Below, in pieces: positions 17,840-26,578 of a stretch of 64,000 nucleotides of DNA. The position numbers and the translations under genes are program-made. The DNA lies in contig NZ_JACIJG010000009.1 of the NCBI RefSeq assembly GCF_014199265.1, forward strand, positions 148,693 to 212,692, given 5' to 3'. Numbering within the stretch: position 1 is the first letter of the stretch; the number at the start of each line of letters is the position of its first letter. The notes under the pieces are model-generated. The model was not told where the DNA came from, made no database searches, and saw only the letters and a program-made list of their open reading frames with translations. The DNA comes from Brucella daejeonensis. GTDB lineage: Bacteria > Pseudomonadota > Alphaproteobacteria > Rhizobiales > Rhizobiaceae.

Positions 17840-19048
17840 ATGAAGATTGGACTTCTCGGGCAGTTCGGTTCCGGCAATACCGGCAATGACGGTTCACTGG
17901 AGGCCATGCTGCAATTGCTGAAGCGCAATTGTCCCGATGCCAGGATCGTCTGCATCTGCTCGAAGCCCGAAATCGTCGCCAGCAATTTTCGGATCGACGC
18001 CCGCCCGGTCGCGCAGGCGCTCCCCTCGAACCGGCTGCTTGCCGCGATCAACGAGGCGCTGATGCACTATCCCCGCCGGGCGGTTGGCTTCGGCGCCGCG
18101 TTCTTGCTCGCCCGCAGGCTCGACCTCATCATCGTGCCGGGCACCGGCATCCTCGATGATTTCAACGAGAACCCCTTTGGCTGGCCGTTCACCATGCTGC
18201 GCTGGTCGCTTGCGGCGAAACTCGCCGGAACGCGCCTTGCCTTCGTATCCATCGGCGCCGGTCCGGTTCGCCATCCGTTAAGCCGTTTCTTCATCCGGCA
18301 GGCCTCGTCATTATCTCCCTTCCGCTCCTATCGGGATCAGGTTTCCCACGATTTCATGAAGGGGCTTGGCGTCGATTCCAGGCGGGATTTCGTCAGCGCG
18401 GACATCGCCTTCGCCCTGCCGACCGCCCCGGAAAGCCAGCTTGATGAAAACCGGCTTGGCGAAAGCCAGCGCGTCGGCATCGGCGTGATGACCTATCGCG
18501 GGTGGAGAAAGAGCGCGGAGGACGGTGCTGCGATATATGACGGCTATCTGGGCAAGATGACCGCCCTTATCGGCAATCTTCTGGCCGCGGGCCGAAAGGT
18601 CCGCCTGCTGATCGGTGACAAGGGCGATATGGAGGCCGCGAAGGACATACTGGCAAGGCTCGGCCCCGAAGAGGCCGAAAAGGTCATCTTCGAACCGTCT
18701 GCCTCCCTGCACGACCTCATGGACCAGATCGCCAGAACCGACATCGTCGTCGCAAGCCGCTACCACAATATCGTCTGCGCGCTCGCCATGAAACGCCCGG
18801 CGATCTCGGTCGCCTATGCCAGCAAGAACGACGCGCTTTTGCACGATAGCGGCCTCGACGCCTTTTGCCATCATATCGAAAGCTTCGACCCGCAAACCGT
18901 GCTTTCCCAGATCGATGGCATGTTCGAAGAACGGGAAAGGCTCGTCGCAGGCGTAGAGACCGGTGTGGAGCGCTATCGCGACCGGCTGGCGCAACAGGAG
19001 GAAACGCTCCGCGCCGCGTTCTTCGAAAACATCCGTCAGCCTGCCTGA
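17840..19048 (+). CDS. Polysaccharide pyruvyl transferase family protein
   Basis: This 402-residue protein matches the CsaB/WcaK/ExoV family, which adds pyruvate ketals from phosphoenolpyruvate to sugar residues. Its N-terminus GLLGQFGSGNTGNDGSLEAM is the family's first motif, and VASRYHNIVCALAMKRP at about 304-320 is the C-terminal one with the conserved His. ATG 17840 is preceded by GGGAGA. It is transcribed alone rightward; the next gene is convergent, 10 nt away. Pyruvylation would add negative charge to the exopolysaccharide. Confidence 0.86.
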   Translation: MKIGLLGQFGSGNTGNDGSLEAMLQLLKRNCPDARIVCICSKPEIVASNFRIDARPVAQALPSNRLLAAINEALMHYPRRAVGFGAAFLLARRLDLIIVPGTGILDDFNENPFGWPFTMLRWSLAAKLAGTRLAFVSIGAGPVRHPLSRFFIRQASSLSPFRSYRDQVSHDFMKGLGVDSRRDFVSADIAFALPTAPESQLDENRLGESQRVGIGVMTYRGWRKSAEDGAAIYDGYLGKMTALIGNLLAAGRKVRLLIGDKGDMEAAKDILARLGPEEAEKVIFEPSASLHDLMDQIARTDIVVASRYHNIVCALAMKRPAISVAYASKNDALLHDSGLDAFCHHIESFDPQTVLSQIDGMFEERERLVAGVETGVERYRDRLAQQEETLRAAFFENIRQPA

Positions 19049-19058
19049 TCGCGATCCG

Positions 19059-20048
19059 TCACGGCTGGGGTTCTGAACCCCCACGCCGAACGGAGCGCAT
19101 CAGCAGATAATCGACGGGCGGCACAACCGCCAACAAGGGCCTGCGCTTCAGCGCGAAGCGCATCAGCGAAGCCGCGCCCTTCTCCCGCCGCAGCAGATTG
19201 GAGACGGCTGACCAGTAGGCGCGCTTGGTCAGGCAGTTCCGCGCCAGAGCGAACAGGCGCCGCCGGTCGGGCATGTCCGCGCCTTCATGCTCGAAGAAAG
19301 AGCGGAATCCCGCCTCGAACTCCCGGTTCCAGTGCAGGATGCCATCGACGGTCGCCGACTGGTTGTGCGGATGGGAACGCGCATAAGCCTGTATCCGGCG
19401 GGTCGTGGCGACCGAACCGTGCAGCGCGATGCGCAGCCACATTTCCAGATCGTCCGTATGGGATAGCGAGGGACGGTAATGTCCGGCAGCTTTCTGGACC
19501 ACGGTCCTCACCACCGCCGTCGGGCCAGTGACCGGATTGAAAGCGTGACGGCAGGCGAATTCGATGAATTCGCTTCCCGATCTTATCCGCCAATCCTCCT
19601 CCGCCGCTGTCTCGTCCGCCACTGGAAGCGCGCTGCCTTCGCCCGCCAGCCGGCCCGCCGCGCCATGCGCCAGATGAACATCGGGCCGCAGGGACAGGAG
19701 CCGCGCCGCCCGCTCCAGCGCGCCTTTTGCCAGAAGATCGTCCGAGCACAGGATCAGGAAATAATCGGCCCGCGCCCAGTCCACTCCGTCATTGAACGAG
19801 GCATGGGGGCCGAGATTTTTCGGACGCAACAGCAGTTCGACACGGGCGTCGCCCGCCGCAAGCTCGTTGGCGACCTCACGGCTGTTGTCGGTCGAGGCAT
19901 TATCGATGATGAGCAGGCGGACATCGACGCCCGATTGCTGCAACACGCTGTCCGCGCAGGCGGCGAGATAGCGGCCATAGTTGAAATTGGGAATGACGAC
20001 ATCGATTGCCAGCCGTTCCCCTTCGCGCTTGTCCGTGAGCCTCCGCAT
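19059..20048 (-). CDS. Glycosyltransferase family 2
   Basis: A GT-A fold glycosyltransferase of 329 residues. The nucleotide-binding start is AIDVVIPNFNYGRYL at about 14-28, then LLIIDNASTDNS and the DxD-like FLILCSDDLL. HTDDLEMWLRIALHG lies in the acceptor region. It is an inverting enzyme by family and cytoplasmic. An open frame reaches 20279 but runs inside the flippase gene; ATG 20048 with AGGGCG upstream starts 11 nt after the flippase stop and is the credible start. It is co-transcribed with the flippase. Confidence 0.87.
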   Translation of the reverse strand: MRRLTDKREGERLAIDVVIPNFNYGRYLAACADSVLQQSGVDVRLLIIDNASTDNSREVANELAAGDARVELLLRPKNLGPHASFNDGVDWARADYFLILCSDDLLAKGALERAARLLSLRPDVHLAHGAAGRLAGEGSALPVADETAAEEDWRIRSGSEFIEFACRHAFNPVTGPTAVVRTVVQKAAGHYRPSLSHTDDLEMWLRIALHGSVATTRRIQAYARSHPHNQSATVDGILHWNREFEAGFRSFFEHEGADMPDRRRLFALARNCLTKRAYWSAVSNLLRREKGAASLMRFALKRRPLLAVVPPVDYLLMRSVRRGGSEPQP

Positions 20049-20058
20049 GAAAGTCGCC

Positions 20059-21555
20059 CTATTCCGCCGGGGTGGACGCCGCATGGCGCGCGCGTCCTGG
20101 AGAGCGCCGTGAAAGAAGCCAGCCCAATACCGAAGCAATCTCGGAAGCGAACGGGTGCCGGAGCATGAAGACGGCGCCGAGCCAGCCGAACAGCGCGACG
20201 ATGCCCATCGCGATGCCGGTCGCCCAGTGGATTTCCAGCGAGAAACCGTTGGCGGCGACCAGCGCAAGCGGCGCGGCAAGGGCTGCGAGCGTCACGAGAC
20301 CGCTCGTCAGCAGCGCCCTCGCCAGCACCGCATAGGAAAAGGCCACATGCCTGCGCACGAAGACGATGGCGATGACCATCTGGATCGGCAGGCTGATGAA
20401 CTGGCTGAGCGCGACGGCGAGCAGGCCATGAAAGGCAGCTGTGCAAATGACCGTCGCGGCAACGGTTCGCGACAGGAAATTGGACAGGAACGCTTCGCGA
20501 TTGGCTCCAAGCGCCATCAGCAACGGATAGGTCAGGATGACCGGGAACCAGAAAAGGCAGGCAAGGCTGAGGATCGCCAGTATGGGCGCCGCCTCCGACC
20601 AGTCGGGGCCGAGGACGATAGTCACTGCCGGGTGGGCGAGCAGGGCCAGCAGCGCCTGCGCCGGCCAGTAGACCACCGTGATATAGGACAAGGCGCGAAT
20701 ATAGGACTGGCTGATATCCGCTCCGGCGCGGACCTGCGCGGAAAGCATCGGAAAAGCGACCGTAAAAACGGCGGACAGGATGATGCGGTCGGGCAGGCCG
20801 CTCAGCGTATCCGCACGATTATAGATTCCGACCGACGAGACCGGCATGAAACGCCCCAGCAGAAGCTGCGGCATCGTCGTGCAGATCTTGTTCAGCCCCG
20901 CATTGCCGCCAAGATAGATGCCGAACCTCCAGGCCGTATAGAAACTGGCGAGCGACGGACGCATCAGCCGCCCGAGCGGATGGCCGGTGATCGCAAGGCC
21001 GGTCGTCGCCAGCGCGCTGGCCAGAAGCCCGAAGGCGAAGCACATATGGCCGAAGCCGAAAAACGCCATGGCAATGGTGACCAGCGCGCCGAAGCCTGAC
21101 CCGGCGGTGCGGATGCGGGCCAGTGCGCCAAAGGCCATTTCGCGCCGCAAAAGCGCTACGACGGGAAGCGACAGGCTTTCCACCAGAGCGGCGGCGATCG
21201 TCACATTGAGGAAGAGCGTCAGCTTCGGATCGTTATAGGACCGGGCGAAATAATCCTGTGCCAGATAGAGCGCCAGCGCCAGAACAAGTGTAACCCCCAT
21301 GAGGAAGGTGAGCGCGGTGCGGACATCCTGATCGCGCACCCGGTCGATCTTTATGAGAAATTCCGGGCTTGCGAATTCACGCAGTGAAAAAACGATAGCC
21401 GTGATGCTGAGGCCGATAACGCCCATGCCGGTTTCCGTCGGCCCCAGAAAACGGGAGACCACGGCCACGGTGATGAAATTGAAGAGCAGCCCCGCATATT
21501 GCTCCAGCGCCGCCATCAGGAAGCCTCTGCGGAAGCCCTTGCGAGCGCTATTCAT
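20059..21555 (-). CDS. Polysaccharide flippase, Wzx/MOP superfamily
   Basis: An inner-membrane protein of 498 residues with about 12-14 hydrophobic helices. It opens with a short basic segment, then LMAALEQYAGLLFNFITVAVVSRFLGP, typical of Wzx-like transporters that flip lipid-linked repeat units across the membrane. ATG 21555 has a GGAGCG site. The gene leads a two-gene unit with a GT2 enzyme. With the candidate polymerase (24645-25940) and the co-polymerase (33839-36076) it completes a Wzx/Wzy-type export route. Confidence 0.87.
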   Translation of the reverse strand: MNSARKGFRRGFLMAALEQYAGLLFNFITVAVVSRFLGPTETGMGVIGLSITAIVFSLREFASPEFLIKIDRVRDQDVRTALTFLMGVTLVLALALYLAQDYFARSYNDPKLTLFLNVTIAAALVESLSLPVVALLRREMAFGALARIRTAGSGFGALVTIAMAFFGFGHMCFAFGLLASALATTGLAITGHPLGRLMRPSLASFYTAWRFGIYLGGNAGLNKICTTMPQLLLGRFMPVSSVGIYNRADTLSGLPDRIILSAVFTVAFPMLSAQVRAGADISQSYIRALSYITVVYWPAQALLALLAHPAVTIVLGPDWSEAAPILAILSLACLFWFPVILTYPLLMALGANREAFLSNFLSRTVAATVICTAAFHGLLAVALSQFISLPIQMVIAIVFVRRHVAFSYAVLARALLTSGLVTLAALAAPLALVAANGFSLEIHWATGIAMGIVALFGWLGAVFMLRHPFASEIASVLGWLLSRRSPGRARHAASTPAE

Positions 21556-21770
21556 GATGCGCTCCGGTTGCGGGCGCGGTCAGTGCCTTTTCTCTCATCC
21601 TCATCCTCTCCGAAAACCGGCGCGCCGGTCATTCCCGACGGAACCGAGGATAAGCTTTTGACGCGGACGTGAAATGTCGCCGTTGGTGTTAGCCCCTGCC
21701 CTGAAAGGCGTAAGCGGCACGCTCTATAGCCAAGTCGTGGCCGCACCGGCTTGGCGGTAAAAATTTCCTT

Positions 21771-21846
21771 CTAGTGGTCTGATTCCGACATTTGCATCCC
21801 TCTGATACGGGCGCCGAGCAAATGTCGGAATCGAAAAGACCACTAG
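21771..21846 (+). repeat. Palindromic hairpin element A (CTAGTGG family)
   Basis: A 76-bp element with CTAGTGG at the left end and its complement CCACTAG at the right end. The left arm (25 nt) pairs with the right arm (29 nt) along its whole length; the right arm has 4 extra bases (GAAA, complement TTTC). The loop is about 22 nt. It is non-coding and looks like a MITE or REP-type unit. Element B next to it has the same plan in opposite orientation. Confidence 0.8.
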
Positions 21847-21859
21847 CAACTTTATGTAT

Positions 21860-21937
21860 CTAGTGGATTTTTCGAATTTGACGTTTGAAACAGCATCTCA
21901 TTCAGTCGGGATTCAAACGTCAAATTCAATCCACTAG
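21860..21937 (-). repeat. Palindromic hairpin element B (CTAGTGG family, inverted)
   Basis: A 78-bp element, also bounded by CTAGTGG and CCACTAG, with arms of 30 and 26 nt. Reverse-complemented, it aligns with element A end to end, including the same 4-nt bulge at the same place and a loop starting with ATCCC. The stem sequences differ at several positions, but the partner arm differs to match, so pairing is kept. Confidence 0.8.
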
Positions 21938-21965
21938 GATATTTCGAACGCGCCTTGGAGGAGAC

Positions 21966-23150
21966 ATGACAGCAGGTCTTTCCTGGATCACGCTTCTGGC
22001 TTTTGCCATGTCGGTGGGCTTCTGCCTGTTTTTTCGCGGGCTGGCGCGCGAGTGGTATCTCGTGGACATCCCGGATGCGCGCAAGAAGCACGAGGGTTCG
22101 GTGCCCCTGTGCGGTGGCATCGCCATCTTTCTTTCGTTTGCGGTCGCCGCCTGCTTCGCCCTTGGCGCGCCTGGACACGACAATGCGGTGGCGCTGCTGC
22201 CGGGGCTGGCCGTGATCCTCGCAGTGGGCGTGATGGACGACCGCTTCAACCTGCCGGTCATGCCGCGCCTTGCGATCCAGCTTCTGGCCGCGCTCCTGAT
22301 CATTGGCCTGAGCGGCATCCACCACCTCTATCTCGGCCTTGCATCCGGCCTGCCCGATGCAGCGACGCAGTTGCCGGAAACCATGTCCGGTGCCCTGACC
22401 GAAACACTGGCTGAAACATGGGCTGAAACGATCAGGGAACCACTTTTCCTGTTGCTGTCGCTCGCCTTCGTGGTCGGGCTGGTCAATGCCGTCAATATGA
22501 GCGACGGCGTGGACGGTCTCGCCGGTTCGTCCAGCGCCGCCGCCTTCTTCTGGCTGGCGGTGATCGGCTTCGGTGTGGGAGAACACCGCCTCGGCATCCA
22601 GTCGCTGGCGCTTTCCGCAGCCTGCCTCGGCTTCCTCGTCTTCAACATGCGCCATCGCTGGCGCGGCACGGCAAGTCTCTTCCTCGGCGATGGCGGCAGC
22701 ACGCTTCTGGGCGCGGCGCTTGCCGGGATCGTCCTCAATCTCGCAAGCGGAGCCGATGCCATCGCCTTTCCGGTTCTGCTATGGGTCGTTATCGTTCCCG
22801 TCATCGACACGCTGAGCCTCATCGTGCGCCGTCTGGCTCAGCGCAGAAGCCCGTTCTCGCCGGACCGCCAGCACCTGCATCACCTGCTGATGGATGCGGG
22901 ACTGAACTGCGGGCAAACCGCCGTTCTCGTAATGGCGTTCAACTTTATAGCGGGCGCGATCGCATGGGCCGCGGTGCGGTTCGGCCTGCCGACATGGGCC
23001 ATGCTGTCGGCGCTTCTCGTTCCGGCTGCGGCGCACATGCTGTTCGTCTATCGCATGACGAGGGGCGCGCGCCCAGTCGCCACCGCGCCGAAGGCCGACA
23101 CCGCACAGGCCGGCAAACCGAAAATCACGCTTCCGGGAGCCACGTCATGA
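21966..23150 (+). CDS. Polyprenyl-phosphate sugar-1-phosphate transferase (MraY/WecA family)
   Basis: Probably the priming enzyme of the polysaccharide: it transfers a HexNAc-1-phosphate (usually GlcNAc-1-P) from UDP-sugar to undecaprenyl phosphate. The product has 394 residues with about 10-11 membrane helices. Family motifs are intact: GVMDDRFNLP near 88-97, NAVNMSDGVDGLAGSS near 175-190, FLGDGGSTLLGA near 240-251 and RQHLHHLL near 301-308. ATG 21966 follows GGAGGAG; the frame upstream runs through hairpin element B and is not coding. It leads a five-gene operon with overlapping genes. Confidence 0.9.
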   Translation: MTAGLSWITLLAFAMSVGFCLFFRGLAREWYLVDIPDARKKHEGSVPLCGGIAIFLSFAVAACFALGAPGHDNAVALLPGLAVILAVGVMDDRFNLPVMPRLAIQLLAALLIIGLSGIHHLYLGLASGLPDAATQLPETMSGALTETLAETWAETIREPLFLLLSLAFVVGLVNAVNMSDGVDGLAGSSSAAAFFWLAVIGFGVGEHRLGIQSLALSAACLGFLVFNMRHRWRGTASLFLGDGGSTLLGAALAGIVLNLASGADAIAFPVLLWVVIVPVIDTLSLIVRRLAQRRSPFSPDRQHLHHLLMDAGLNCGQTAVLVMAFNFIAGAIAWAAVRFGLPTWAMLSALLVPAAAHMLFVYRMTRGARPVATAPKADTAQAGKPKITLPGATS

Positions 23151-24028
23151 GCGTTTCCGTCCTCATCATGACCTTGAACGAGGAAATCAACCTGCCCGCC
23201 TGCCTCGCCTCGCTGGACTGGTGCGACGACATTGTCGTTCTCGATTCCTTCAGCACCGACCGCACGGTGGAAATCGCACGGGCCGCAGGCGCGCGGGTAT
23301 TCCAGAGGGCCTATGACACGGAAGACCGCCAGCGCATGTATGGTCTCTCCGAAATCCGGTTCAGGCATGGCTGGGTCTATACGCCGGATGCCGACGAGAT
23401 CACGCCACCGGACCTGCGCGACGAGATGCTGGCCATCGCCGCCGATCCGTCGCGGCCCGAGGTCTTTTTCAAGGCCCGCTACAAGAATATGTTCATGGGG
23501 CGCTGGATTCGCCATGCGAGCCTTTATCCGACCTGGATAACCCGCCTCGTGCGGCCCGACCGCGTCCGCTTCGAACGCTCCGTGCACTCGCGCGCAAGCG
23601 GCGGACCGGAAGGAGCCTTGCAGGCGCATTTCATCCATTACAGCTTCAACAAGGGCCTTGAGGCCTGGTATGACAAGCACAACCGCTATTCCTCCGCCGA
23701 GGCGAACCTGTCGGCGGCGAGGCTTCCCGAACGCAGGATCGACTGGCCGGGCATCCTGTCGGCGGCGCCCGAGCGGCGGCGGCGCGCGCTGAAGTCCCTC
23801 TCCTACCACATGCCCTTCCGTCCGGCCCTGCGGTTTTTCTATATGTATGTGCTGCGCGGCGGGTTTCTCGACGGCAAGCCCGGCTATCTCTACTGCCGCC
23901 TGCTTGCCGCCTACGAATTCATGATCGTCGTCAAGATGGAAGAGCAGCGCCAGCGCCTGGCGGCGGCGGAAAAATCCCCGGCGGATCATGCGCCCGAAAC
24001 GGAAGCGCGGGAACGGCGCATGGTATGA
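23147..24028 (+). CDS. Glycosyltransferase family 2, WaaE/KdtX-like
   Basis: A GT-A glycosyltransferase of 293 residues. It starts SVSVLIMTLNEEINLPACLASLDWCDDIVVLD (read here from about residue 2), the pattern of WaaE-type LPS-core and EPS glucosyltransferases, with DSFSTDRT and the DADEITPPDL metal site. The start ATG overlaps the preceding stop by 4 nt, so translation is coupled. A longer frame upstream overlaps the transferase gene and is not used. It probably adds the second or a later sugar to the lipid-linked primer made by the preceding gene. Confidence 0.87.
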   Translation: MSVSVLIMTLNEEINLPACLASLDWCDDIVVLDSFSTDRTVEIARAAGARVFQRAYDTEDRQRMYGLSEIRFRHGWVYTPDADEITPPDLRDEMLAIAADPSRPEVFFKARYKNMFMGRWIRHASLYPTWITRLVRPDRVRFERSVHSRASGGPEGALQAHFIHYSFNKGLEAWYDKHNRYSSAEANLSAARLPERRIDWPGILSAAPERRRRALKSLSYHMPFRPALRFFYMYVLRGGFLDGKPGYLYCRLLAAYEFMIVVKMEEQRQRLAAAEKSPADHAPETEARERRMV

Positions 24029-24648
24029 TGCTCCTGATTTTCGTGCCATGCGCCCTGCTCGTCGGGCTTGCCGCCATGTTCTTCTCCGAACCCGTCCTCA
24101 CCCTTGCGGACGACGGCAGCAAGGCCGATGTGATCGTCGTGCCGGGCGGGGACGGCCCGCCCCGGGCGGCGCAGGCCGCCCGCCTCTGGAAAGAGGGTCG
24201 CTCGCCGCTCATCCTCGTCACCGGCGACGGTGACTGCCTCTTCAACAAAAGGATCATGGTGCGCGACGGGGTGAAGCCCTCCGCCATTTTCGTGGAATGC
24301 CGCTCCGGCAGCACGTGGCAGAATGCGCTTTTTTCCGCGCCCATGATGCAGCAAATGCAGGCGCGGAGCGCCCTCGTCGTCACCAACTGGTATCATTCGC
24401 GCCGGGCCATCGCGAGCTTTCGCACCGCCTGCCCGCAGATGCATTTCGTCTCCTCCCCGATCGGCGGCAGCGGAAAGCCGGGCTTCCCGGCGACGCCTGC
24501 CGATATGGAACTGGTCGCCAGGGAATATGTGAAACTCGGCTGGTATCTCGTTTCCGGCCGCATCTATCCGCCGGAACTGTTCGGTGAAAGCGTCGTCGCG
24601 TCCCCCCTGTCGGGCGCTGCGGAAACCTGCGGGGAGAGCGACCGATGA
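24025..24648 (+). CDS. YdcF/ElyC family (DUF218) protein
   Basis: A 207-residue protein with one N-terminal membrane helix (about 2-20) and a DUF218 domain: ADVIVVPGGDGPPRAAQAA near 34-52, ILVTGDG and ALVVTNWYHSRRA near 114-126. DUF218 proteins (SanA, YdcF, ElyC) are envelope proteins with poorly known roles, some linked to polyprenyl-carrier metabolism. Lying between a glycosyltransferase and the candidate polymerase, with 4-nt overlaps on both sides, it probably supports lipid-linked polysaccharide assembly (inference). Confidence 0.82.
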   Translation: MMLLIFVPCALLVGLAAMFFSEPVLTLADDGSKADVIVVPGGDGPPRAAQAARLWKEGRSPLILVTGDGDCLFNKRIMVRDGVKPSAIFVECRSGSTWQNALFSAPMMQQMQARSALVVTNWYHSRRAIASFRTACPQMHFVSSPIGGSGKPGFPATPADMELVAREYVKLGWYLVSGRIYPPELFGESVVASPLSGAAETCGESDR

Positions 24649-25940
24649 ACGCCTCGCTCGCCTGGATTTTCGCCGGTGTGGTCTTCCTGTTCCTGCTGCA
24701 CGGCCTCCTGTTCCGCCCCGAGCGGATGTACCAGTTTCCGTTTCTGGCGGGCGTGATCACATTCGGCTTTCTGCTGCCGCAGATACCGGCCCTCGTTCAC
24801 GATCCCTTCCTGCCGTCCGACGCCTTTGCCAAGACGATGGTCATGGGCACCCTGTCGCTCGCCATGCTGGCGCTCGGCTGGCGCATGGCAAGCCGCCCCA
24901 TCGGTTTTCTCACCATGAGCTTCAGCGAGCGGCGGCTGCGATGGGCGGCGGCGGGACTGTCGGCTTTCGGCGCAATATTCTATTTTCTCCTGAGCCGCCT
25001 GCCCGGCGACGTGTCCATCGGCACGCAGATGAGCGGCATGCCGGTGGTCTACCTGTTCTTCGCCCAGCTCATGCCCTACGGGCTTGCGATTGCCGCGCTC
25101 TGCTTCGCGCGCAGGCCGTCATGGTTCGTGCTCGCCATCATATGTTTCGATCTCGTCTTCTATCTCGACCGTATCCTCGTGACCGGAAAGCGGGCGGAAG
25201 CGATCCAGCTTTTCCTGATATTCCTGCTGGCCTTCTGGTTCTACCGGCGCATCGTCGTGCCGCGCGCCGTCATGGCCTTCGGCATTCTGGCCGGAACGTT
25301 TCTGATGACCAGCATGGGCGATTACCGGCAGGTGACGCGCACCGATGCCAGCTTCGAACTCGACCAGATCATGGAGATCGACTACGCCGAAAATTTCCGC
25401 GCCACGCTGGAACGCGGCGGGCCTGAAATGCGTAATGCCGTGCAGCGCATCGATGAAATCGACCGGCGGCTCGAATTCGACTACGGCAAATATCACTGGA
25501 ACCGCATCGTCTTCACCTTCGTCCCCGCGCAGATCGTCGGCGGCAATGTGAAGGAAGCGCTGCGCCTCGACATTCCGATGCCCGGCCGCGACTACAATCC
25601 ACTGACCGGGACGACCGAAACCGGCCTCGTCGATGCATTCGCCTCGTTCTGGTATTTCGGGGCGCTGAAATTCATGCTTCTCGCCTGGGCGATGCGGCGG
25701 CTCTGGGAAACCGCCATGGCCGGTGAAATGCTGGGGCAGCTCGTCTACATGCTTTCCATCGTCCCGGCCATGCACGCCATTTCCCACCAGACCGACTGGG
25801 TGGTGCCAGTATGGATTCACATGGCGCTATTCCTCATTCCCGTCCTGTCGTTCTGCGTCATCCGCAACCGTTCCATCCATCTGCCGGTAACGCCGCCGCA
25901 CCGTCCTGCAACCGGCATTCAGGAAAGGTGGTCCACATGA
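24645..25940 (+). CDS. Multi-spanning membrane protein, candidate Wzy polymerase
   Basis: This 431-residue protein has about 10 membrane helices and one large periplasmic loop at about 225-330, the layout of Wzy O-antigen/EPS polymerases. Sequence conservation in that family is low, so the call rests on topology and context. The loop ends with PGRDYNPLTGTTETGLVDAF, of the kind seen in oligosaccharide repeat-unit polymerases. It overlaps both neighbours by 4 nt. No other polymerase candidate exists in the locus. Confidence 0.7.
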   Translation: MNASLAWIFAGVVFLFLLHGLLFRPERMYQFPFLAGVITFGFLLPQIPALVHDPFLPSDAFAKTMVMGTLSLAMLALGWRMASRPIGFLTMSFSERRLRWAAAGLSAFGAIFYFLLSRLPGDVSIGTQMSGMPVVYLFFAQLMPYGLAIAALCFARRPSWFVLAIICFDLVFYLDRILVTGKRAEAIQLFLIFLLAFWFYRRIVVPRAVMAFGILAGTFLMTSMGDYRQVTRTDASFELDQIMEIDYAENFRATLERGGPEMRNAVQRIDEIDRRLEFDYGKYHWNRIVFTFVPAQIVGGNVKEALRLDIPMPGRDYNPLTGTTETGLVDAFASFWYFGALKFMLLAWAMRRLWETAMAGEMLGQLVYMLSIVPAMHAISHQTDWVVPVWIHMALFLIPVLSFCVIRNRSIHLPVTPPHRPATGIQERWST

Positions 25941-26578
25941 CTTCAACCCCGAACCACGTCGCCCCGCCGGCAGGCAATAGCAACGGCAACGGCCGCGCCT
26001 CGCGCTGCCGGTCGCCCATCGCGGGCACGAAGAGCGCATCGCGACCGCTCGAAGGCGAAGCCACCTTCACCTTCGGCCACCGCCTGCAACGCCTTTGCTG
26101 GCAGATCGCCTGGCTTGCGCTTGCCGCCTGGACGCCGTCTTTCCTGTGGCGCTGGCGGGGAACCGTATTGCGCGCATTCGGCGCCAAGCTGCACCGCACC
26201 GCGATTGTGCGCGCCAGCGCCCGCATCTGGTGGCCGGGTCATCTCACCATGGGCGCGCATTCCTCGCTCGGTCCCCGCGCCACCTGCTACAATGTCGCCC
26301 CGGTGACGCTCGCGCCCTTCGCAATCGTCTCGCAGGGCGCACATCTGTGCACGGCGGGACACGACATCGACAGGCCCGACTTCCCGCTGACCGCCGCCCC
26401 CATCGCCATCGGCCCGCATGGCTGGGTGGCGGCAGAAGCCTTTGTCGGGCCGGGTGTGACGGTCGGCGAAGGTGCGGTTCTGGGTGCGCGCGCGGTCGGC
26501 TTCCGCGATCTTGCCCCGTGGACGGTCTATGCGGGCAATCCGGCGGAGGCCGTGCGCGAAAGACGAAAATCCGTGTGA
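25937..26578 (+). CDS. WcaF-like acetyltransferase (left-handed beta-helix)
   Basis: An O-acetyltransferase-type protein of 213 residues. The first 50 residues are low-complexity and polar. The hexapeptide-repeat domain from about 95 onward includes KLHRTAIVRASARIWWPGHL, LGPRATCYNV, GAHLCTAGHDID and the end AGNPAEAVRERR, as in WcaF/maltose O-acetyltransferase. His in TAGHD should be catalytic. It should acetylate a sugar of the repeat unit. The ATGA overlap ties it to the polymerase gene. Its last 52 nt overlap the convergent GT4 gene. Confidence 0.84.
   Translation: MTSTPNHVAPPAGNSNGNGRASRCRSPIAGTKSASRPLEGEATFTFGHRLQRLCWQIAWLALAAWTPSFLWRWRGTVLRAFGAKLHRTAIVRASARIWWPGHLTMGAHSSLGPRATCYNVAPVTLAPFAIVSQGAHLCTAGHDIDRPDFPLTAAPIAIGPHGWVAAEAFVGPGVTVGEGAVLGARAVGFRDLAPWTVYAGNPAEAVRERRKSV

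Larger units (their letters stand above)
21556..21965. promoter_or_regulatory. Divergent intergenic region with palindromes and hairpin elements
   Basis: These 410 bases lie between the leftward flippase operon and the rightward sugar-phosphate transferase operon. A perfect 14-bp palindrome, ACCGGCGCGCCGGT, is at 21616-21629. Two related hairpin elements occupy 21771-21846 and 21860-21937. The second ends 28 nt before the transferase start, so it lies in or near that gene's leader. GGAGGAG precedes the transferase ATG. Confidence 0.5.
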
